Numbered from the stretch's first letter, positions 1-9,374 are shown. The stretch: 64,000 bases of DNA from Rossellomorea sp. BNER (GCA_024213275.1 JANAVG010000003.1:62001-126000), one strand, 5' to 3'. Notes: a model not told the origin generated them from the letters alone. Made by a program: numbers and translations.

Positions 1-1
1 T

Positions 2-43
2 TTAAAAGAAAAAGATCTTTACGAGCAATGTAAAACACATTAA
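2..43 (+). CDS. sucD: 3' end of sucD (succinyl-CoA ligase alpha subunit), partial
   Basis: Only the last 13 codons and the TAA are inside the window; frame 2 reads LKEKDLYEQCKTH then stop. This fits the C-terminal tail of Bacillus SucD, and sucD is the usual gene upstream of dprA in Bacillus. The identification rests on a very short peptide plus synteny, so it is tentative. SucCD makes succinyl-CoA/succinate with NTP in the TCA cycle. Confidence 0.5.
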   Translation, partial: LKEKDLYEQCKTH

Positions 44-47
44 TACT

Positions 48-64
48 AGAGGATGACCTCTTTT
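48..64 (+). terminator. weak hairpin after sucD
   Basis: AGAGG-ATGA-CCTCT forms a 5-bp stem with a 4-nt loop followed by a short T-run. It sits a few bases after the sucD stop, where an operon terminator is expected. The stem is short, so it could be inefficient or incidental. Confidence 0.35.
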
Positions 65-87
65 AGGACATACCATTTCTTTCATTA

Positions 88-116
88 TTGAATAAACACT
101 AAGGTTTATTTAATAA
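88..116 (+). promoter_or_regulatory. candidate sigma-A promoter of dprA
   Basis: TTGAAT (88-93), a 17-bp spacer and TAATAA (111-116) give a plausible vegetative promoter about 65 bp before dprA. The spacer region contains a perfect 7-bp inverted repeat (AATAAAC at 91-97, GTTTATT at 104-110), which could be an operator. Seen by eye only. Confidence 0.45.
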
Positions 117-180
117 ATTGTAATGTGTACTTCTTAGAAGGGGTCATTCTTTTCTTTAATAATAGTTCAAGGAGGTATTT

Positions 181-1065
181 ATGGACTGTTCGCGTAAAAC
201 ACTTATACATCTATGCCATTGTCGGGGAATCGGTTGGAGGACCATTTTTCAACTTTCTAAACATATTCGACCATTGGATCAAATTTATATTCTTACCAAA
301 TCAGAATTACAGTCAATCACAGGCTTATCACTCCACAATTTATCTACATTTTATAAAGATTTGCATTCGATTGATATTACCTCACAAATTATCTCCTATC
401 AAACCAAAGGAATTCAACTACTCACCATATTAGATGAACGATATCCACCACTCTTAAAACAAATCTATGATCCCCCATGGATGCTCTTCCTCAAAGGAAA
501 TCAAAATCTATTAGAACAAGAAAGTAAAATTGCTATTGTTGGTTCTAGGAAAGCAGACACTTATACAGATAATGTTCTTCATTTTCTCATACCGAAACTA
601 GTACAGAAGGGCTATGTTATTATAAGTGGGCTTGCACAAGGTGCAGATGAGAAAGCCCATCGTAAGACAATTGAAAATAATGGTTCAACAATAGGTGTAT
701 TAGGAGGAGGATTTTTTCACCTCTATCCAGAAAGAAATATTAAGCTATCTCATATGATGATGAGGGATCAATTAGTCATTTCAGAATTTCCACCAGATAT
801 GAAACCACAAAAATGGTGCTTTCCACTGCGCAATAGGATCATTAGTGGATTATCTAAAGGGATTATTGTTACTCAAGCGGCAGAACGTAGTGGATCTCTC
901 ATAACGGCAGAATACGGATTGAACGAGGGAAGAGAAGTATTTGCATTACCTGGACCCATTAATCATCCACTATCAAGGGGAACAAACCAACTTATACAAC
1001 AGGGAGCAAAATTAATTTCAAGTCCTGATGATGTTTTTTCAGAACTAGAGTATAAATTTCATTAA
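181..1065 (+). CDS. dprA: DNA processing protein DprA (Smf)
   Basis: 294 aa, close to the 297 aa of B. subtilis DprA. DprA binds incoming single-stranded DNA during natural transformation and loads RecA. An N-terminal helical region is followed by the Rossmann-like core: GSRKADTY near residue 120, SGLAQGADEKAH, GGGFFHLYPERN, FPLRNRIISGLS and the ERSGSLITAEYGL segment. It ends without the C-terminal winged helix found in some Gram-negative homologues, as is normal for Bacillus. The ATG is preceded by AAGGAGG at good spacing. It is an intact gene and so consistent with competence potential; other competence genes are outside the window. Confidence 0.95.
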   Translation: MDCSRKTLIHLCHCRGIGWRTIFQLSKHIRPLDQIYILTKSELQSITGLSLHNLSTFYKDLHSIDITSQIISYQTKGIQLLTILDERYPPLLKQIYDPPWMLFLKGNQNLLEQESKIAIVGSRKADTYTDNVLHFLIPKLVQKGYVIISGLAQGADEKAHRKTIENNGSTIGVLGGGFFHLYPERNIKLSHMMMRDQLVISEFPPDMKPQKWCFPLRNRIISGLSKGIIVTQAAERSGSLITAEYGLNEGREVFALPGPINHPLSRGTNQLIQQGAKLISSPDDVFSELEYKFH

Positions 1066-1270
1066 AAACATATACAATTTTATAAATAGAGTTGCAAGTA
1101 ATTTAATGGCAAAAAACCAAAATATCTATCTTTTCATACAAAAAGGTTGCAATTATGCTCAATCTGTTATACATTTTGCAACAGACGCATTACCTTATCT
1201 GAATAAATATTCCTTTTTTAGTTCAGTAGATAATTTGGCTTAACTTACATTAAAGATTCAAACCGTATAG

Positions 1271-1316
1271 AGGTGTCTAGCACAAGTGCCTGCTCAGGGT
1301 GCTTGCGCTTTTCTAA
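1271..1316 (+). repeat. short hairpin intergenic repeat, TGTCTAGC...GCGCTTTTCT type
   Basis: The block has AGCACAAGTGCC (1279-1290), a 7-nt loop and GGTGCTTGCGCT (1298-1309), then TTTTCT. The arms pair with one mismatch and two G-T wobbles. The flanks TGTCTAGC and GCTTGCGCTTTTCT resemble the ends of a longer repeat that I recall as common between genes in many Bacillus genomes; this copy would have lost most of its middle. It may also act as a terminator for dprA. The family link is from memory. Confidence 0.45.
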
Positions 1317-1326
1317 TAAGAATTAC

Positions 1327-1341
1327 TTGAAAACGTTTCCT
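1327..1341 (+). promoter_or_regulatory. candidate CcpA binding site (cre)
   Basis: The 15-mer TTGAAAACGTTTCCT satisfies every position of the degenerate cre consensus WTGNAANCGNWNNCW. Its centre is about 58 bp before the start expected from the topA promoter, the position range of CcpA-activated sites such as that of ackA. Binding is an inference. Confidence 0.4.
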
Positions 1342-1357
1342 CAAAAGGAACGTCATA

Positions 1358-1386
1358 TTGACAATAGAGAATGAAAGAGATAATAA
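1358..1386 (+). promoter_or_regulatory. topA sigma-A promoter
   Basis: A perfect TTGACA (1358-1363), a 17-bp spacer and TAATAA (1381-1386) predict a start near 1393, about 30 nt before topA. Confidence 0.6.
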
Positions 1387-1424
1387 TAAGACTTGATTAT
1401 TTACCTCTTTAAGGAGGCTTTTGA

Positions 1425-3500
1425 ATGTCGGACTACTTAGTTATTGTGGAATCGCCGGCAAAGGCGAAAACGATTGAACGCTATTTAGGAAAAAAATATA
1501 AAGTGAGAGCATCTATGGGACATGTTCGCGACTTGCCGAAAAGTCAAATGGGTGTAGATGTAAAAAATCGCTTTGAACCAAAATATATTACGATTAGAGG
1601 AAAAGGCCCTGTATTAAAAGAATTAAAAACAGCGGCAAAAAAAGCAAAGAAGATCTATCTTGCTGCCGATCCGGATCGTGAAGGAGAAGCAATTGCCTGG
1701 CATCTTGCTCATAGCTTAGATCTTGATATTAAGTCTGATTGCCGAGTTGTCTTTAATGAAATTACAAAGGATGCTATAAAAGATTCATTTAAACATCCCC
1801 GTCCAATCAATATGGATTTAGTGGATTCCCAACAAGCTCGTCGTATATTAGACAGATTAGTAGGGTATAACATTAGTCCGTTACTTTGGAAGAAAGTGAA
1901 AAAAGGATTAAGTGCAGGACGAGTCCAATCGGTTGCAGTCCGGATGATCATTGACCGCGAAAATGAAATAAATAATTTTATTCCAGAAGAATACTGGACA
2001 ATCGAAGCTGCTTTTGAAAAAGGGAAAGAATCCTTTCAAGCACATTTTCACGGTGTAAATGGTAAGAAAATGGAACTAAAATCAGAAGATGACGTACAAA
2101 ACATTATGAAAAAACTGAAAGGTGATACTTTCGAAATTTCTAATGTGACAAAAAAAGAAAGAAAACGTAATCCAGCACCCCCGTTTACAACATCTTCCCT
2201 TCAACAGGAAGCTGCTAGAAAGTTAAACTTTAGAGCGAAGAAAACCATGATGTTAGCACAGCAGCTTTATGAAGGAATTGATATTGGTAAAGAGGGAACA
2301 GTTGGTTTAATTACCTATATGAGAACAGATTCGACTCGAATATCAGAAATTGCCCAAAAAGAGGCAAATGAATATATCATTGATAAATACGGGAAAGAGT
2401 TTGCTCGAACGACTGAAAGAAAAGATAAAAAGCAGCAAAATACTCAAGATGCTCACGAAGCGATTCGTCCTACGAGTACTCTAAGGGATCCTGCTTCTGT
2501 AAAGGAGTATTTATCAAGAGATCAATTAAGATTGTATAGGCTGATTTGGGAAAGGTTCACTGCGAGTCAAATGTCTCCTGCTATTATGGATACAATGAGT
2601 GTTGATTTATTGAATGGAGACGTCATGTTTAGAGCCACTGGATCAAAGGTGAAATTTAAAGGGTTCATGAAAGTCTACATCGAAGGTTCTGATGATGGTA
2701 AAGAAGAAAAAGATAATATCTTGCCTGCCATGGAAAAGGGAGATCAGGCAAAGACGAAGATGATAGATCCGAAACAGCATTTTACACAACCGCCTCCGAG
2801 ATATACAGAGGCCCGACTCGTCAAAACACTTGAAGAGTTAGGCGTTGGCAGACCTTCAACGTATGCACCGACACTGGACACTATCCAGCGTAGAGGCTAT
2901 GTAACCCTGGATAATAAACGATTTGTACCTACTGAACTAGGTGGAATTGTGTTTGAACTTATCATGGAGTTTTTCCCTGATATCATCAATCTGGAATTTA
3001 CTGCCAATATGGAAAAAAGTCTTGATAATGTTGAAGAAGGAAAAGAGGAATGGGTCAATATTATCGATGAATTTTATAAGGACTTTGAAAAGCATCTTGA
3101 AAAAGCTGAAGAAGAGATGGAAAAGGTTGAAATTAAACCAGAGTTTGCTGGTGAAGATTGCGAAAACTGTGGAAGTCCAATGGTATACAAGATGGGAAGG
3201 TATGGAAAGTTTATGGCATGTAGTAATTTCCCTGATTGTCGGAACACGAAGCCCATTGTGAAAGAAATTGGCGTCAAATGTCCTAAATGTGAAAAAGGTA
3301 ATATCATTGAAAGAAAAAGTAAGAAACGACGAATCTTTTACGGTTGTGATCAATATCCTGACTGTGATTTCCTTTCATGGGATAAACCAATTGAAAGGAA
3401 ATGTCCTAAGTGTGAAGGGTTGTTAGCTGAGAAGAAGCTGAAAAAGGGTATTCAAGTACAGTGTGCCAACTGTGACTACAAAGAAGAACCCCAGAATTAG
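1425..3500 (+). CDS. topA: DNA topoisomerase I
   Basis: 691 aa, the same length as the B. subtilis enzyme as I recall it. Type IA topoisomerase that relaxes negative supercoils. The N-terminal Toprim domain begins [18 protein letters not shown]. The catalytic tyrosine is Tyr298 in [12 protein letters not shown]. The C-terminus carries three Topo_Zn four-cysteine ribbons, the first starting at Cys579/Cys582 (CENCG), then CPKCEKG and CPKCEGL. AAGGAGG precedes the ATG. It is flanked by its own promoter and a terminator, so it is probably mostly monocistronic. Confidence 0.98.
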   Translation: MSDYLVIVESPAKAKTIERYLGKKYKVRASMGHVRDLPKSQMGVDVKNRFEPKYITIRGKGPVLKELKTAAKKAKKIYLAADPDREGEAIAWHLAHSLDLDIKSDCRVVFNEITKDAIKDSFKHPRPINMDLVDSQQARRILDRLVGYNISPLLWKKVKKGLSAGRVQSVAVRMIIDRENEINNFIPEEYWTIEAAFEKGKESFQAHFHGVNGKKMELKSEDDVQNIMKKLKGDTFEISNVTKKERKRNPAPPFTTSSLQQEAARKLNFRAKKTMMLAQQLYEGIDIGKEGTVGLITYMRTDSTRISEIAQKEANEYIIDKYGKEFARTTERKDKKQQNTQDAHEAIRPTSTLRDPASVKEYLSRDQLRLYRLIWERFTASQMSPAIMDTMSVDLLNGDVMFRATGSKVKFKGFMKVYIEGSDDGKEEKDNILPAMEKGDQAKTKMIDPKQHFTQPPPRYTEARLVKTLEELGVGRPSTYAPTLDTIQRRGYVTLDNKRFVPTELGGIVFELIMEFFPDIINLEFTANMEKSLDNVEEGKEEWVNIIDEFYKDFEKHLEKAEEEMEKVEIKPEFAGEDCENCGSPMVYKMGRYGKFMACSNFPDCRNTKPIVKEIGVKCPKCEKGNIIERKSKKRRIFYGCDQYPDCDFLSWDKPIERKCPKCEGLLAEKKLKKGIQVQCANCDYKEEPQN

Positions 3501-3503
3501 TAA

Positions 3504-3538
3504 GAAAGGGTGAGCTTGAATGCTCACTCTTTCCTTTT
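3504..3538 (+). terminator. topA terminator
   Basis: A 12-bp stem (GAAAGGGTGAGC / GCTCACTCTTTC, one wobble) with a 6-nt loop is followed by CCTTTTGT, starting 4 nt after the topA stop. Confidence 0.75.
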
Positions 3539-3614
3539 GTCTCGTGTTTTCCCATAAACTAACCATTATTGGAACAAAATAACCATGGGAAGTCTAACTT
3601 TATAAACTTTTTCC

Positions 3615-3643
3615 TTTTGTGTATTCCGGTAGTATTGTACAAT
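3615..3643 (+). promoter_or_regulatory. possible trmFO promoter
   Basis: TACAAT at 3638-3643 is a good -10; the matching -35 (TTTTGT, 17-bp spacing) is weak. The position, 55 bp before trmFO and after the topA terminator, supports a promoter here. Confidence 0.3.
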
Positions 3644-3698
3644 GCAATAGGGAAACGAGAAAATGAATCAAATAGTGTAGCTAGGAGGCTTTATATAA

Positions 3699-5003
3699 AT
3701 GGAAAAAGTAGTAAATGTGGTAGGAGCTGGGTTAGCGGGAAGTGAAGCAGCGTGGCAAATTGCCAAAAGAGGGATTAAAGTAAATCTATATGAAATGAGG
3801 CCAGTTCGCCAAACACCTGCACATCATACAGATAAATTTGCCGAACTAGTATGCAGTAATTCACTTCGAGCAAATACATTAACAAATGCAGTTGGTGTAT
3901 TAAAGGAAGAAATGAGAATATTGGATTCTGTGATTATTTCAGCTGCTGATTCTAGTTCGGTCCCAGCGGGTGGGGCTCTTGCGGTAGATCGACATGAATT
4001 TGCAGCAAATGTTACCGAAAGAGTAAAAAATCATCCGAATGTAACTGTATATAATGAAGAAATGACAGATATCCCAGAAGGAACCACAATTATTGCCACG
4101 GGACCTTTGACAAGTGAAACTCTCGCTCAAAAACTTAGAGACTTAACAGGTGAAGATTATTTATATTTTTATGATGCAGCAGCTCCTATCCTTGAAAAAG
4201 ATAGCATCGATATGGATAAAGTATATCTTAAATCCCGCTATGATAAAGGTGAAGCAGCATATTTAAATTGCCCTATGACAGAAGAGGAATTTGACCGCTT
4301 CTATGATGCACTGATTTCTGCTGAAACAGTTCCTCTTAAGGAATTTGAAAAAGAGATTTTCTTTGAAGGGTGTATGCCGATTGAAGTAATGGGGCAACGA
4401 GGGAAGAAAACAATGTTGTTCGGACCATTAAAACCTGTAGGATTAGAGGATCCGAAAACGGGTAAACGCCCCTTTGCTGTCGTGCAATTAAGACAAGATG
4501 ATGCTGCCGGAACGCTATATAATATTGTTGGTTTTCAAACACATCTAAAATGGGGACCACAAAAAGAAGTGATTCGCATGATTCCTGGACTTGAAAATGC
4601 CGAAATTGTTCGATATGGCGTAATGCATAGAAACACTTTTATTAACTCCCCAAAAGTTTTAAAAGCTACCTACCAGTTTAAAAACAGGGAGAATTTATTC
4701 TTTGCAGGCCAAATGACTGGTGTAGAAGGATATGTTGAATCCGCAGCGAGCGGCCTAATTGCTGGTATTAATGCCGCTAAATTAGTAATGGAAGAAGAAC
4801 TAGTGGAACTACCCAATGAAACAGCAATGGGAAGTATGGCAAGATATATTACAACAGCAAATCAAAAAAACTTTCAGCCAATGAACGCAAATTTTGGGTT
4901 ATTGCCTGAACTTCCAAAGAAAATTAAAAACAAAAAAGAGCGAAATGAAGAGCATGCTAATCGAGCTTTAGAAACAATTCAAAATTTTGTGAAAAGATTG
5001 TAA
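3699..5003 (+). CDS. trmFO: tRNA (uracil-54-C5)-methyltransferase TrmFO, folate/FAD-dependent
   Basis: 434 aa. TrmFO (formerly Gid) forms ribothymidine at position 54 of tRNA using methylenetetrahydrofolate and FADH2. The FAD-binding motif [13 protein letters not shown] is at residues 7-19 and the conserved [10 protein letters not shown] cysteine is Cys52, the counterpart of the functional Cys53 of the B. subtilis enzyme. A second conserved cysteine lies in [10 protein letters not shown], and the C-terminal FAD contact is [22 protein letters not shown] precedes the ATG. It sits between topA and xerC as in B. subtilis. Confidence 0.97.
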   Translation: MEKVVNVVGAGLAGSEAAWQIAKRGIKVNLYEMRPVRQTPAHHTDKFAELVCSNSLRANTLTNAVGVLKEEMRILDSVIISAADSSSVPAGGALAVDRHEFAANVTERVKNHPNVTVYNEEMTDIPEGTTIIATGPLTSETLAQKLRDLTGEDYLYFYDAAAPILEKDSIDMDKVYLKSRYDKGEAAYLNCPMTEEEFDRFYDALISAETVPLKEFEKEIFFEGCMPIEVMGQRGKKTMLFGPLKPVGLEDPKTGKRPFAVVQLRQDDAAGTLYNIVGFQTHLKWGPQKEVIRMIPGLENAEIVRYGVMHRNTFINSPKVLKATYQFKNRENLFFAGQMTGVEGYVESAASGLIAGINAAKLVMEEELVELPNETAMGSMARYITTANQKNFQPMNANFGLLPELPKKIKNKKERNEEHANRALETIQNFVKRL

Positions 5004-5012
5004 AATTAATTG

Positions 5013-5051
5013 CAAGGGCTACTAAACTGTGTTACTATTTAGTAGCCCTTG
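5013..5051 (+). other. perfect 14-bp hairpin without T-run, before xerC
   Basis: CAAGGGCTACTAAA (5013-5026) and TTTAGTAGCCCTTG (5038-5051) pair perfectly around an 11-nt loop. The next bases are TGAGGTG, the xerC ribosome binding site, not a T-run. A Rho-independent terminator would need the run of T. It may be an RNA processing or stability element, or tune xerC translation. Confidence 0.6.
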
Positions 5052-5066
5052 TGAGGTGTTAAACCA

Positions 5067-5966
5067 ATGGAGAAAAATTTGAATCTTTTTTTACAGTTAT
5101 TCGTAGAATATTTACAAATAGAAAAAAACTATTCAAAATATACTATTGAGTACTATCAAGATGATATCCAGGAGTTTTACTTATTTTTAGCACAACAGAG
5201 TATAAATCAGTTAGATGAGGTCGAGTATTTAGATGCAAGACTTTTTCTAACGTCTTTACATGAGAGAAACTTATCAAGAGCTTCTATTGCAAGAAAGATA
5301 TCAAGCCTTCGAAGTTTTTATCGATTTTTAAATCGAGATAAGAAAACAAGTGAAAATCCTTTTTCATTAGTGAATCAGCCCAAATCAGAAAAAAGGCTCC
5401 CGAAGTTTTTCTATGAGGAAGAACTGGAAAGCCTTTTAAATGCATGTAAAGGGGATGAGCCATTACAAGTTCGAAATCGGGCGATATTTGAACTCCTTTA
5501 TGCCACGGGTATACGAGTGAGTGAATGTGAAAAGTTAACCTTATCAGATATGGATTTTTCATTATCGACCGTCCTCGTAAAAGGAAAAGGGAATAAAGAA
5601 AGGTATGTACCATTTGGAGGCTATGCTCATGATGCTCTAGAGTTATACATAAAACAGTCGCGTAATATACTAATCAAAGAACAGGATCATAGCACAGTCT
5701 TTGTTAATTTTCGGGGGGAGCCTATAACATCCAGAGGAATCCGCCACATATTAACGGAGCTGATAAAAAAGGCTTCTTTAAATGGGAAAATACATCCGCA
5801 TATGTTAAGGCATACGTTTGCAACGCATTTATTAAATAATGGAGCTGATTTAAGAACGGTTCAAGAACTATTAGGTCATTCCAACCTTTCTTCAACTCAG
5901 GTTTATACACATGTGACAAAGGAACATTTACGGAAAACGTATTTAAATCACCACCCGAGAGCATAA
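5067..5966 (+). CDS. xerC: tyrosine recombinase XerC (CodV)
   Basis: 299 aa. With XerD it resolves chromosome dimers at dif. The N-terminal SAM-like core-binding domain spans about residues 5-90 and the catalytic domain the rest. The catalytic arginine is in LLYATGIRVSE; HMLRHTFATHLL supplies His and Arg, GHSNLSSTQVYTHV the second His and the Tyr nucleophile. GAGGTG precedes the ATG. It begins the xerC-hslV-hslU-codY cluster (the cod operon of B. subtilis): 21 bp to hslV, then 15 bp to hslU. Confidence 0.96.
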   Translation: MEKNLNLFLQLFVEYLQIEKNYSKYTIEYYQDDIQEFYLFLAQQSINQLDEVEYLDARLFLTSLHERNLSRASIARKISSLRSFYRFLNRDKKTSENPFSLVNQPKSEKRLPKFFYEEELESLLNACKGDEPLQVRNRAIFELLYATGIRVSECEKLTLSDMDFSLSTVLVKGKGNKERYVPFGGYAHDALELYIKQSRNILIKEQDHSTVFVNFRGEPITSRGIRHILTELIKKASLNGKIHPHMLRHTFATHLLNNGADLRTVQELLGHSNLSSTQVYTHVTKEHLRKTYLNHHPRA

Positions 5967-5987
5967 CTTATTTTGGAGGGTCAGAAA

Positions 5988-6530
5988 ATGGGGAATTTCC
6001 ATGCGACAACAATATTTGCTGTGCATCATAAAGGGCAGTGTGCAATGTCCGGAGATGGACAGGTTACATTTGGAAATGCGGTAGTCATGAAACATACAGC
6101 CAAGAAAGTTCGAAAACTTTTTAATGGTAAAGTAGTAGCTGGATTCGCAGGTTCTGTTGCTGACGCATTCACCTTATTTGAAATGTTTGAGGGAAGGCTC
6201 CAGGAATTCAACGGTAATTTACCGCGTGCAGCCGTTGAACTAGCTAAAGAGTGGAGAAGTGACAAAGTTTTAAGAAAGCTAGAGGCTATGCTCATTGTCA
6301 TGGATCAAGATAACATTCTTCTCATTTCTGGAACCGGTGAAGTAATCGAACCAGATGATGGAGTTTTAGCTATCGGATCCGGTGGGAATTACGCTTTATC
6401 AGCAGGAAGAGCATTAAAGCAACATGCTGGAGAACATTTATCAGCAAAAGAAATTGCCGAGGCTGCGTTAAATATAGCAGCAGACATTTGTGTGTATACG
6501 AACAGCCAAATAATCGTGGAAGAGCTGTAA
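5988..6530 (+). CDS. hslV: ATP-dependent protease subunit HslV (ClpQ/CodW)
   Basis: 180 aa. Peptidase subunit of the HslUV proteasome-like protease. The ATG at 5988 was chosen because GGAGGG lies at the right distance; an upstream in-frame TTG at 5973 overlaps that site. The protein begins [12 protein letters not shown], so it carries a five-residue N-terminal extension before the ATTI core, like the B. subtilis protein. In B. subtilis a serine becomes the N-terminal nucleophile; here residue 2 is glycine, so the nucleophile is unclear and cleavage down to a threonine may be needed. The downstream core ([32 protein letters not shown]) is intact. Confidence 0.95.
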   Translation: MGNFHATTIFAVHHKGQCAMSGDGQVTFGNAVVMKHTAKKVRKLFNGKVVAGFAGSVADAFTLFEMFEGRLQEFNGNLPRAAVELAKEWRSDKVLRKLEAMLIVMDQDNILLISGTGEVIEPDDGVLAIGSGGNYALSAGRALKQHAGEHLSAKEIAEAALNIAADICVYTNSQIIVEEL

Positions 6531-6545
6531 AAAGGAGTGTACATC

Positions 6546-7958
6546 TTGAAAAATCCAAAAAACCAATTAACCCCGAGACAAATTGTTGAACGTTTAGATC
6601 AATATATTGTAGGTCAAAATGAAGCAAAAAAAGCGGTGGCCGTAGCATTAAGAAATCGCTATCGCCGTAACTTATTAGAAGAACAGCTTCGAGATGAGGT
6701 AATACCTAAAAACATCTTAATGATGGGACCAACGGGTGTGGGAAAAACAGAGATTGCCAGGAGAATGGCGAAACTAGTAGGTGCTCCTTTTATAAAGGTA
6801 GAAGCTACAAAGTTTACAGAAGTAGGCTATGTAGGACGTGACGTTGAGTCAATGGTTAGAGACTTGGCAGAAACCTCTGTTAGGCTTGTGAAGGAAGAAA
6901 GAATGCAAGAAGTTAAGGAGCCAGCAGAAATAAATGCAAATAAACGTCTTGTTGAGCTGTTAGTTCCATCCAAGAAAAAGGGAAACAGCTACAAAAATCC
7001 ATTTGAGATGATTTTTGGTGGAAATCAAGCGGAAGGTGAGCAAGAAAACACCGAAGCAAAAGAAGAAAGCACTCTTCAGGACCGTAGAAGGATTATTTCA
7101 GAAAAACTTGCAAATGGAGAACTTGAAGAAGAAATGGTAACAGTAGAAGTAGAAGAACAATCTCCATCCATGTTTGATATGCTTCAAGGTTCAGGTATGG
7201 AACAAATGGGAATGAATATGCAAGACGCCCTGGGAAATCTAATGCCGAAAAAGAAGAAAAAGCGTAAACTCAAAGTCAAGGAAGCTCGCAAGGCACTAAC
7301 GAGCGAAGAGGCTTCTAAGCTTATCGATATGGATGAAGTAACATCTGAAGGTGTCCATCGAGCTGAACAGACAGGGATCATTTTTATCGATGAAATTGAT
7401 AAGATTGCAAGCAAAGGTTCTAATCAATCATCAGCAGATGTTTCAAGGGAAGGTGTACAAAGAGATATTTTACCTGTTGTAGAAGGTTCAACAGTAGTAA
7501 CAAAGCATGGTACGGTTAAAACAGACCATATCCTCTTTATTGCTGCTGGTGCCTTCCACATGGCGAAACCTTCTGATCTTATACCTGAGCTGCAAGGAAG
7601 GTTTCCAATCCGTGTTGAACTACAAAAACTTTCTGTTGAAGATTTTGTAAGAATATTAGTTGAGCCGGATAATGCAATTGTTAAACAATATATTGCATTA
7701 TTGGAAACGGAAGGTATACAAATTGAATTTTCTGACGAAGCTATTCGTAAGATTGCAGAAATCGCTTTCTCAGTAAACCAGAATACTGATAATATTGGTG
7801 CAAGAAGACTTCATACTATCATGGAAAAACTTCTTGAAGATTTATCATTTGAAGCACCTGACATTAATTTAGAAAATGTCAACATTACACCGAATTATGT
7901 CGAAGATAAACTTGGAGCGATTTCAAAGGATAAAGACCTGAGCCAATTTATTCTCTAA
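6546..7958 (+). CDS. hslU: ATP-dependent protease ATPase subunit HslU (ClpY/CodX)
   Basis: 470 aa. AAA+ unfoldase that feeds HslV. I chose the TTG at 6546, 8 nt after AAAGGAG; the GTG at 6537 lies inside that Shine-Dalgarno. N-terminal [17 protein letters not shown], Walker [10 protein letters not shown], the inserted I-domain rich in charged residues (about residues 115-245), Walker [13 protein letters not shown], and the C-terminal sensor-2 region [15 protein letters not shown] are all visible. It lies 15 bp after hslV, so the two are co-translated. Confidence 0.97.
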   Translation: MKNPKNQLTPRQIVERLDQYIVGQNEAKKAVAVALRNRYRRNLLEEQLRDEVIPKNILMMGPTGVGKTEIARRMAKLVGAPFIKVEATKFTEVGYVGRDVESMVRDLAETSVRLVKEERMQEVKEPAEINANKRLVELLVPSKKKGNSYKNPFEMIFGGNQAEGEQENTEAKEESTLQDRRRIISEKLANGELEEEMVTVEVEEQSPSMFDMLQGSGMEQMGMNMQDALGNLMPKKKKKRKLKVKEARKALTSEEASKLIDMDEVTSEGVHRAEQTGIIFIDEIDKIASKGSNQSSADVSREGVQRDILPVVEGSTVVTKHGTVKTDHILFIAAGAFHMAKPSDLIPELQGRFPIRVELQKLSVEDFVRILVEPDNAIVKQYIALLETEGIQIEFSDEAIRKIAEIAFSVNQNTDNIGARRLHTIMEKLLEDLSFEAPDINLENVNITPNYVEDKLGAISKDKDLSQFIL

Positions 7959-8054
7959 GTTTGCAACCTTTAAAAATAGGGTAATGAATTAATATTATTT
8001 AACATGATACATTTATATATTCGATAACATTTAATTGTACTAGGAGGAAGAACA

Positions 8055-8834
8055 ATGAATTTATTAAGTAAAACAAGAACGATTAACGCAATGCTTCAAA
8101 AAGCAGCAGGAAAGCCTGTTAATTTTAAAGAGATGGCTGAAACATTAAGTGGTGTGATTGAGTCTAACGTATTTGTTGTTAGTCGTCGTGGGAAACTATT
8201 AGGATTCGCTATTAACCAACAAATTGAAAACGAGCGTATGAAACAAATGCTTGAAGATCGTCAATTTCCTGAAGAATATACGAAGAACTTATTTAATATT
8301 CAAGAAACATCATCAAACTTAGATGTGAACAGTGAATATACTGCCTTCCCAGTTGAGAATAGAGAGTTATTTGAAAAGGGATTGACAACAATTGTTCCAA
8401 TTATTGGTGGGGGAGAACGTTTAGGTACGCTAATTTTAGCCCGACTACAAGCTAGTTTTGATGATGATGATCTAATTCTTGGAGAATACGGTGCTACAGT
8501 TGTAGGTATGGAAATCCTTCGTGAAAAAGCAGAAGAGATTGAAGAGGAAGCAAGAAGTAAAGCAGTTGTTCAAATGGCTATTAGTTCCCTATCTTATAGT
8601 GAATTAGAAGCGATTGAACATATTTTCGAAGAGCTTAATGGAAACGAAGGACTGCTTGTGGCATCTAAAATTGCCGATCGTGTTGGAATAACACGTTCCG
8701 TCATTGTAAATGCATTACGTAAACTTGAAAGTGCGGGTGTAATTGAATCTCGGTCATTAGGAATGAAAGGAACTTATATCAAAGTTCTAAATGACAAATT
8801 TCTATTTGAACTTGAAAAGTTGAAAACAAACTAA
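8055..8834 (+). CDS. codY: GTP-sensing global transcriptional regulator CodY
   Basis: 259 aa, the same length as in B. subtilis. CodY represses nutrient-stress and stationary-phase genes when GTP and branched-chain amino acids are high. The N-terminal GAF domain spans about residues 1-155, followed by a linker helix and the C-terminal winged helix ([21 protein letters not shown]). TAGGAGG precedes the ATG. It ends the xerC-hslVU-codY cluster and directly precedes the fla/che control region, a known CodY target in B. subtilis. Confidence 0.98.
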   Translation: MNLLSKTRTINAMLQKAAGKPVNFKEMAETLSGVIESNVFVVSRRGKLLGFAINQQIENERMKQMLEDRQFPEEYTKNLFNIQETSSNLDVNSEYTAFPVENRELFEKGLTTIVPIIGGGERLGTLILARLQASFDDDDLILGEYGATVVGMEILREKAEEIEEEARSKAVVQMAISSLSYSELEAIEHIFEELNGNEGLLVASKIADRVGITRSVIVNALRKLESAGVIESRSLGMKGTYIKVLNDKFLFELEKLKTN

Positions 8835-8853
8835 TAAGTAAAATTCTTATCTT

Positions 8854-8887
8854 GAGGATGCCTTAATTATGGTATCCTCTTTTTTTT
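8854..8887 (+). terminator. codY terminator
   Basis: GAGGATGCC (8854-8862) pairs with GGTATCCTC (8871-8879) with one wobble, followed by eight T. This is a strong intrinsic terminator that separates codY from the fla/che leader. Confidence 0.85.
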
Positions 8888-9081
8888 GTTTGCAATACAA
8901 TAAGCTATCTGACATATTTTATAAAGTGATCTTGGTAATATGAGGGGCTGAATTTTTCATACTTCAACATTAAAGCTCTACATCTTAGGAAAAACCTTGT
9001 GGGGGAATATGCAGTTGTAACAAATAGAGGATTTACACAAACTATTTTGCTTTTGAATTATATTAAATTAAGAAATGCAAA

Positions 9082-9110
9082 TTGACTATATGTAGAAAGA
9101 CATATGTTAT
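9082..9110 (+). promoter_or_regulatory. candidate promoter upstream of the riboswitch (distal)
   Basis: TTGACT (9082-9087), a 17-bp spacer and TGTTAT (9105-9110). Would start about 130 nt before the aptamer. Confidence 0.3.
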
Positions 9111-9176
9111 ATTTCAATATACCGTAAAAAATATAGTTAAAAAGGTATAAAATGATAGAAAAGTCCTAGTAAATAT

Positions 9177-9206
9177 TTGAGTAATTATATTGTTTTTTAC
9201 TCTAAT
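9177..9206 (+). promoter_or_regulatory. candidate promoter upstream of the riboswitch (proximal)
   Basis: TTGAGT (9177-9182), an 18-bp spacer and TCTAAT (9201-9206). A start near 9213 would place the aptamer about 35 nt into the transcript, a typical layout for a riboswitch leader. Confidence 0.4.
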
Positions 9207-9246
9207 GGTAGTAAAATGTAATTATGACGAAATTCGACAATATTCT

Positions 9247-9340
9247 TTATGACGATAAAGCCAAACTCAATCGAAAGATGGGGACGCAAAGCCACGGGCC
9301 GAAAAGAGAAATTCATTGGTAGCCGGGTTACCAGAAAAGG
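9247..9340 (+). ncRNA. cyclic-di-GMP class I (GEMM-I) riboswitch
   Basis: Key GEMM-I features are present in order: GCCAAAC (9260-9266), a hairpin closed by a GAAA tetraloop (9273-9276), GGGACGCAAAGCC (9281-9293), a second stem, and GCCGGGTTACC (9322-9332) that carries the tetraloop receptor. A hand alignment to the Vibrio cholerae Vc2 aptamer puts G at the position of G20, which favours c-di-GMP over the cGAMP-selective variants that have A there. An intrinsic terminator follows 35 nt later and flgB lies 365 nt downstream. It most likely gates transcription into fla/che according to c-di-GMP; whether it is an on or off switch cannot be told from sequence. Confidence 0.9.
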
Positions 9341-9374
9341 TGTTGACATTTAAATCGACTCTTTCTTCAATTTG

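Larger units (their letters stand above)
1066..1424 (+). other. dprA-topA intergenic region
   Basis: A 359-bp gap. The first 200 bp hold no convincing signal: a 45-codon ATG frame at 1106-1243 lacks a ribosome binding site and resembles nothing I know. The second half holds a hairpin repeat (1271-1316), a cre-like site (1327-1341) and the topA promoter (1358-1386), listed separately. Confidence 0.6.

Noticed and set aside
125..433. 102-codon frame starting before dprA
   Set aside because: Overlaps dprA in another frame, lacks a proper ribosome binding site, and dprA is clearly the real gene.
1106..1243. 45-codon ATG frame between dprA and topA
   Set aside because: No ribosome binding site, no recognisable similarity, and a random-looking composition; more likely non-coding.
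2937..3353. 138-codon minus-strand frame inside topA
   Set aside because: Shadow of the topA 3' half; Phe-rich composition from reverse reading of AAA/GAA codons.
9212..9240. Sigma-D-type promoter before the riboswitch (TAAA then TCGACAAT)
   Set aside because: The -10 matches the GCCGATAT consensus poorly at every allowed spacing.
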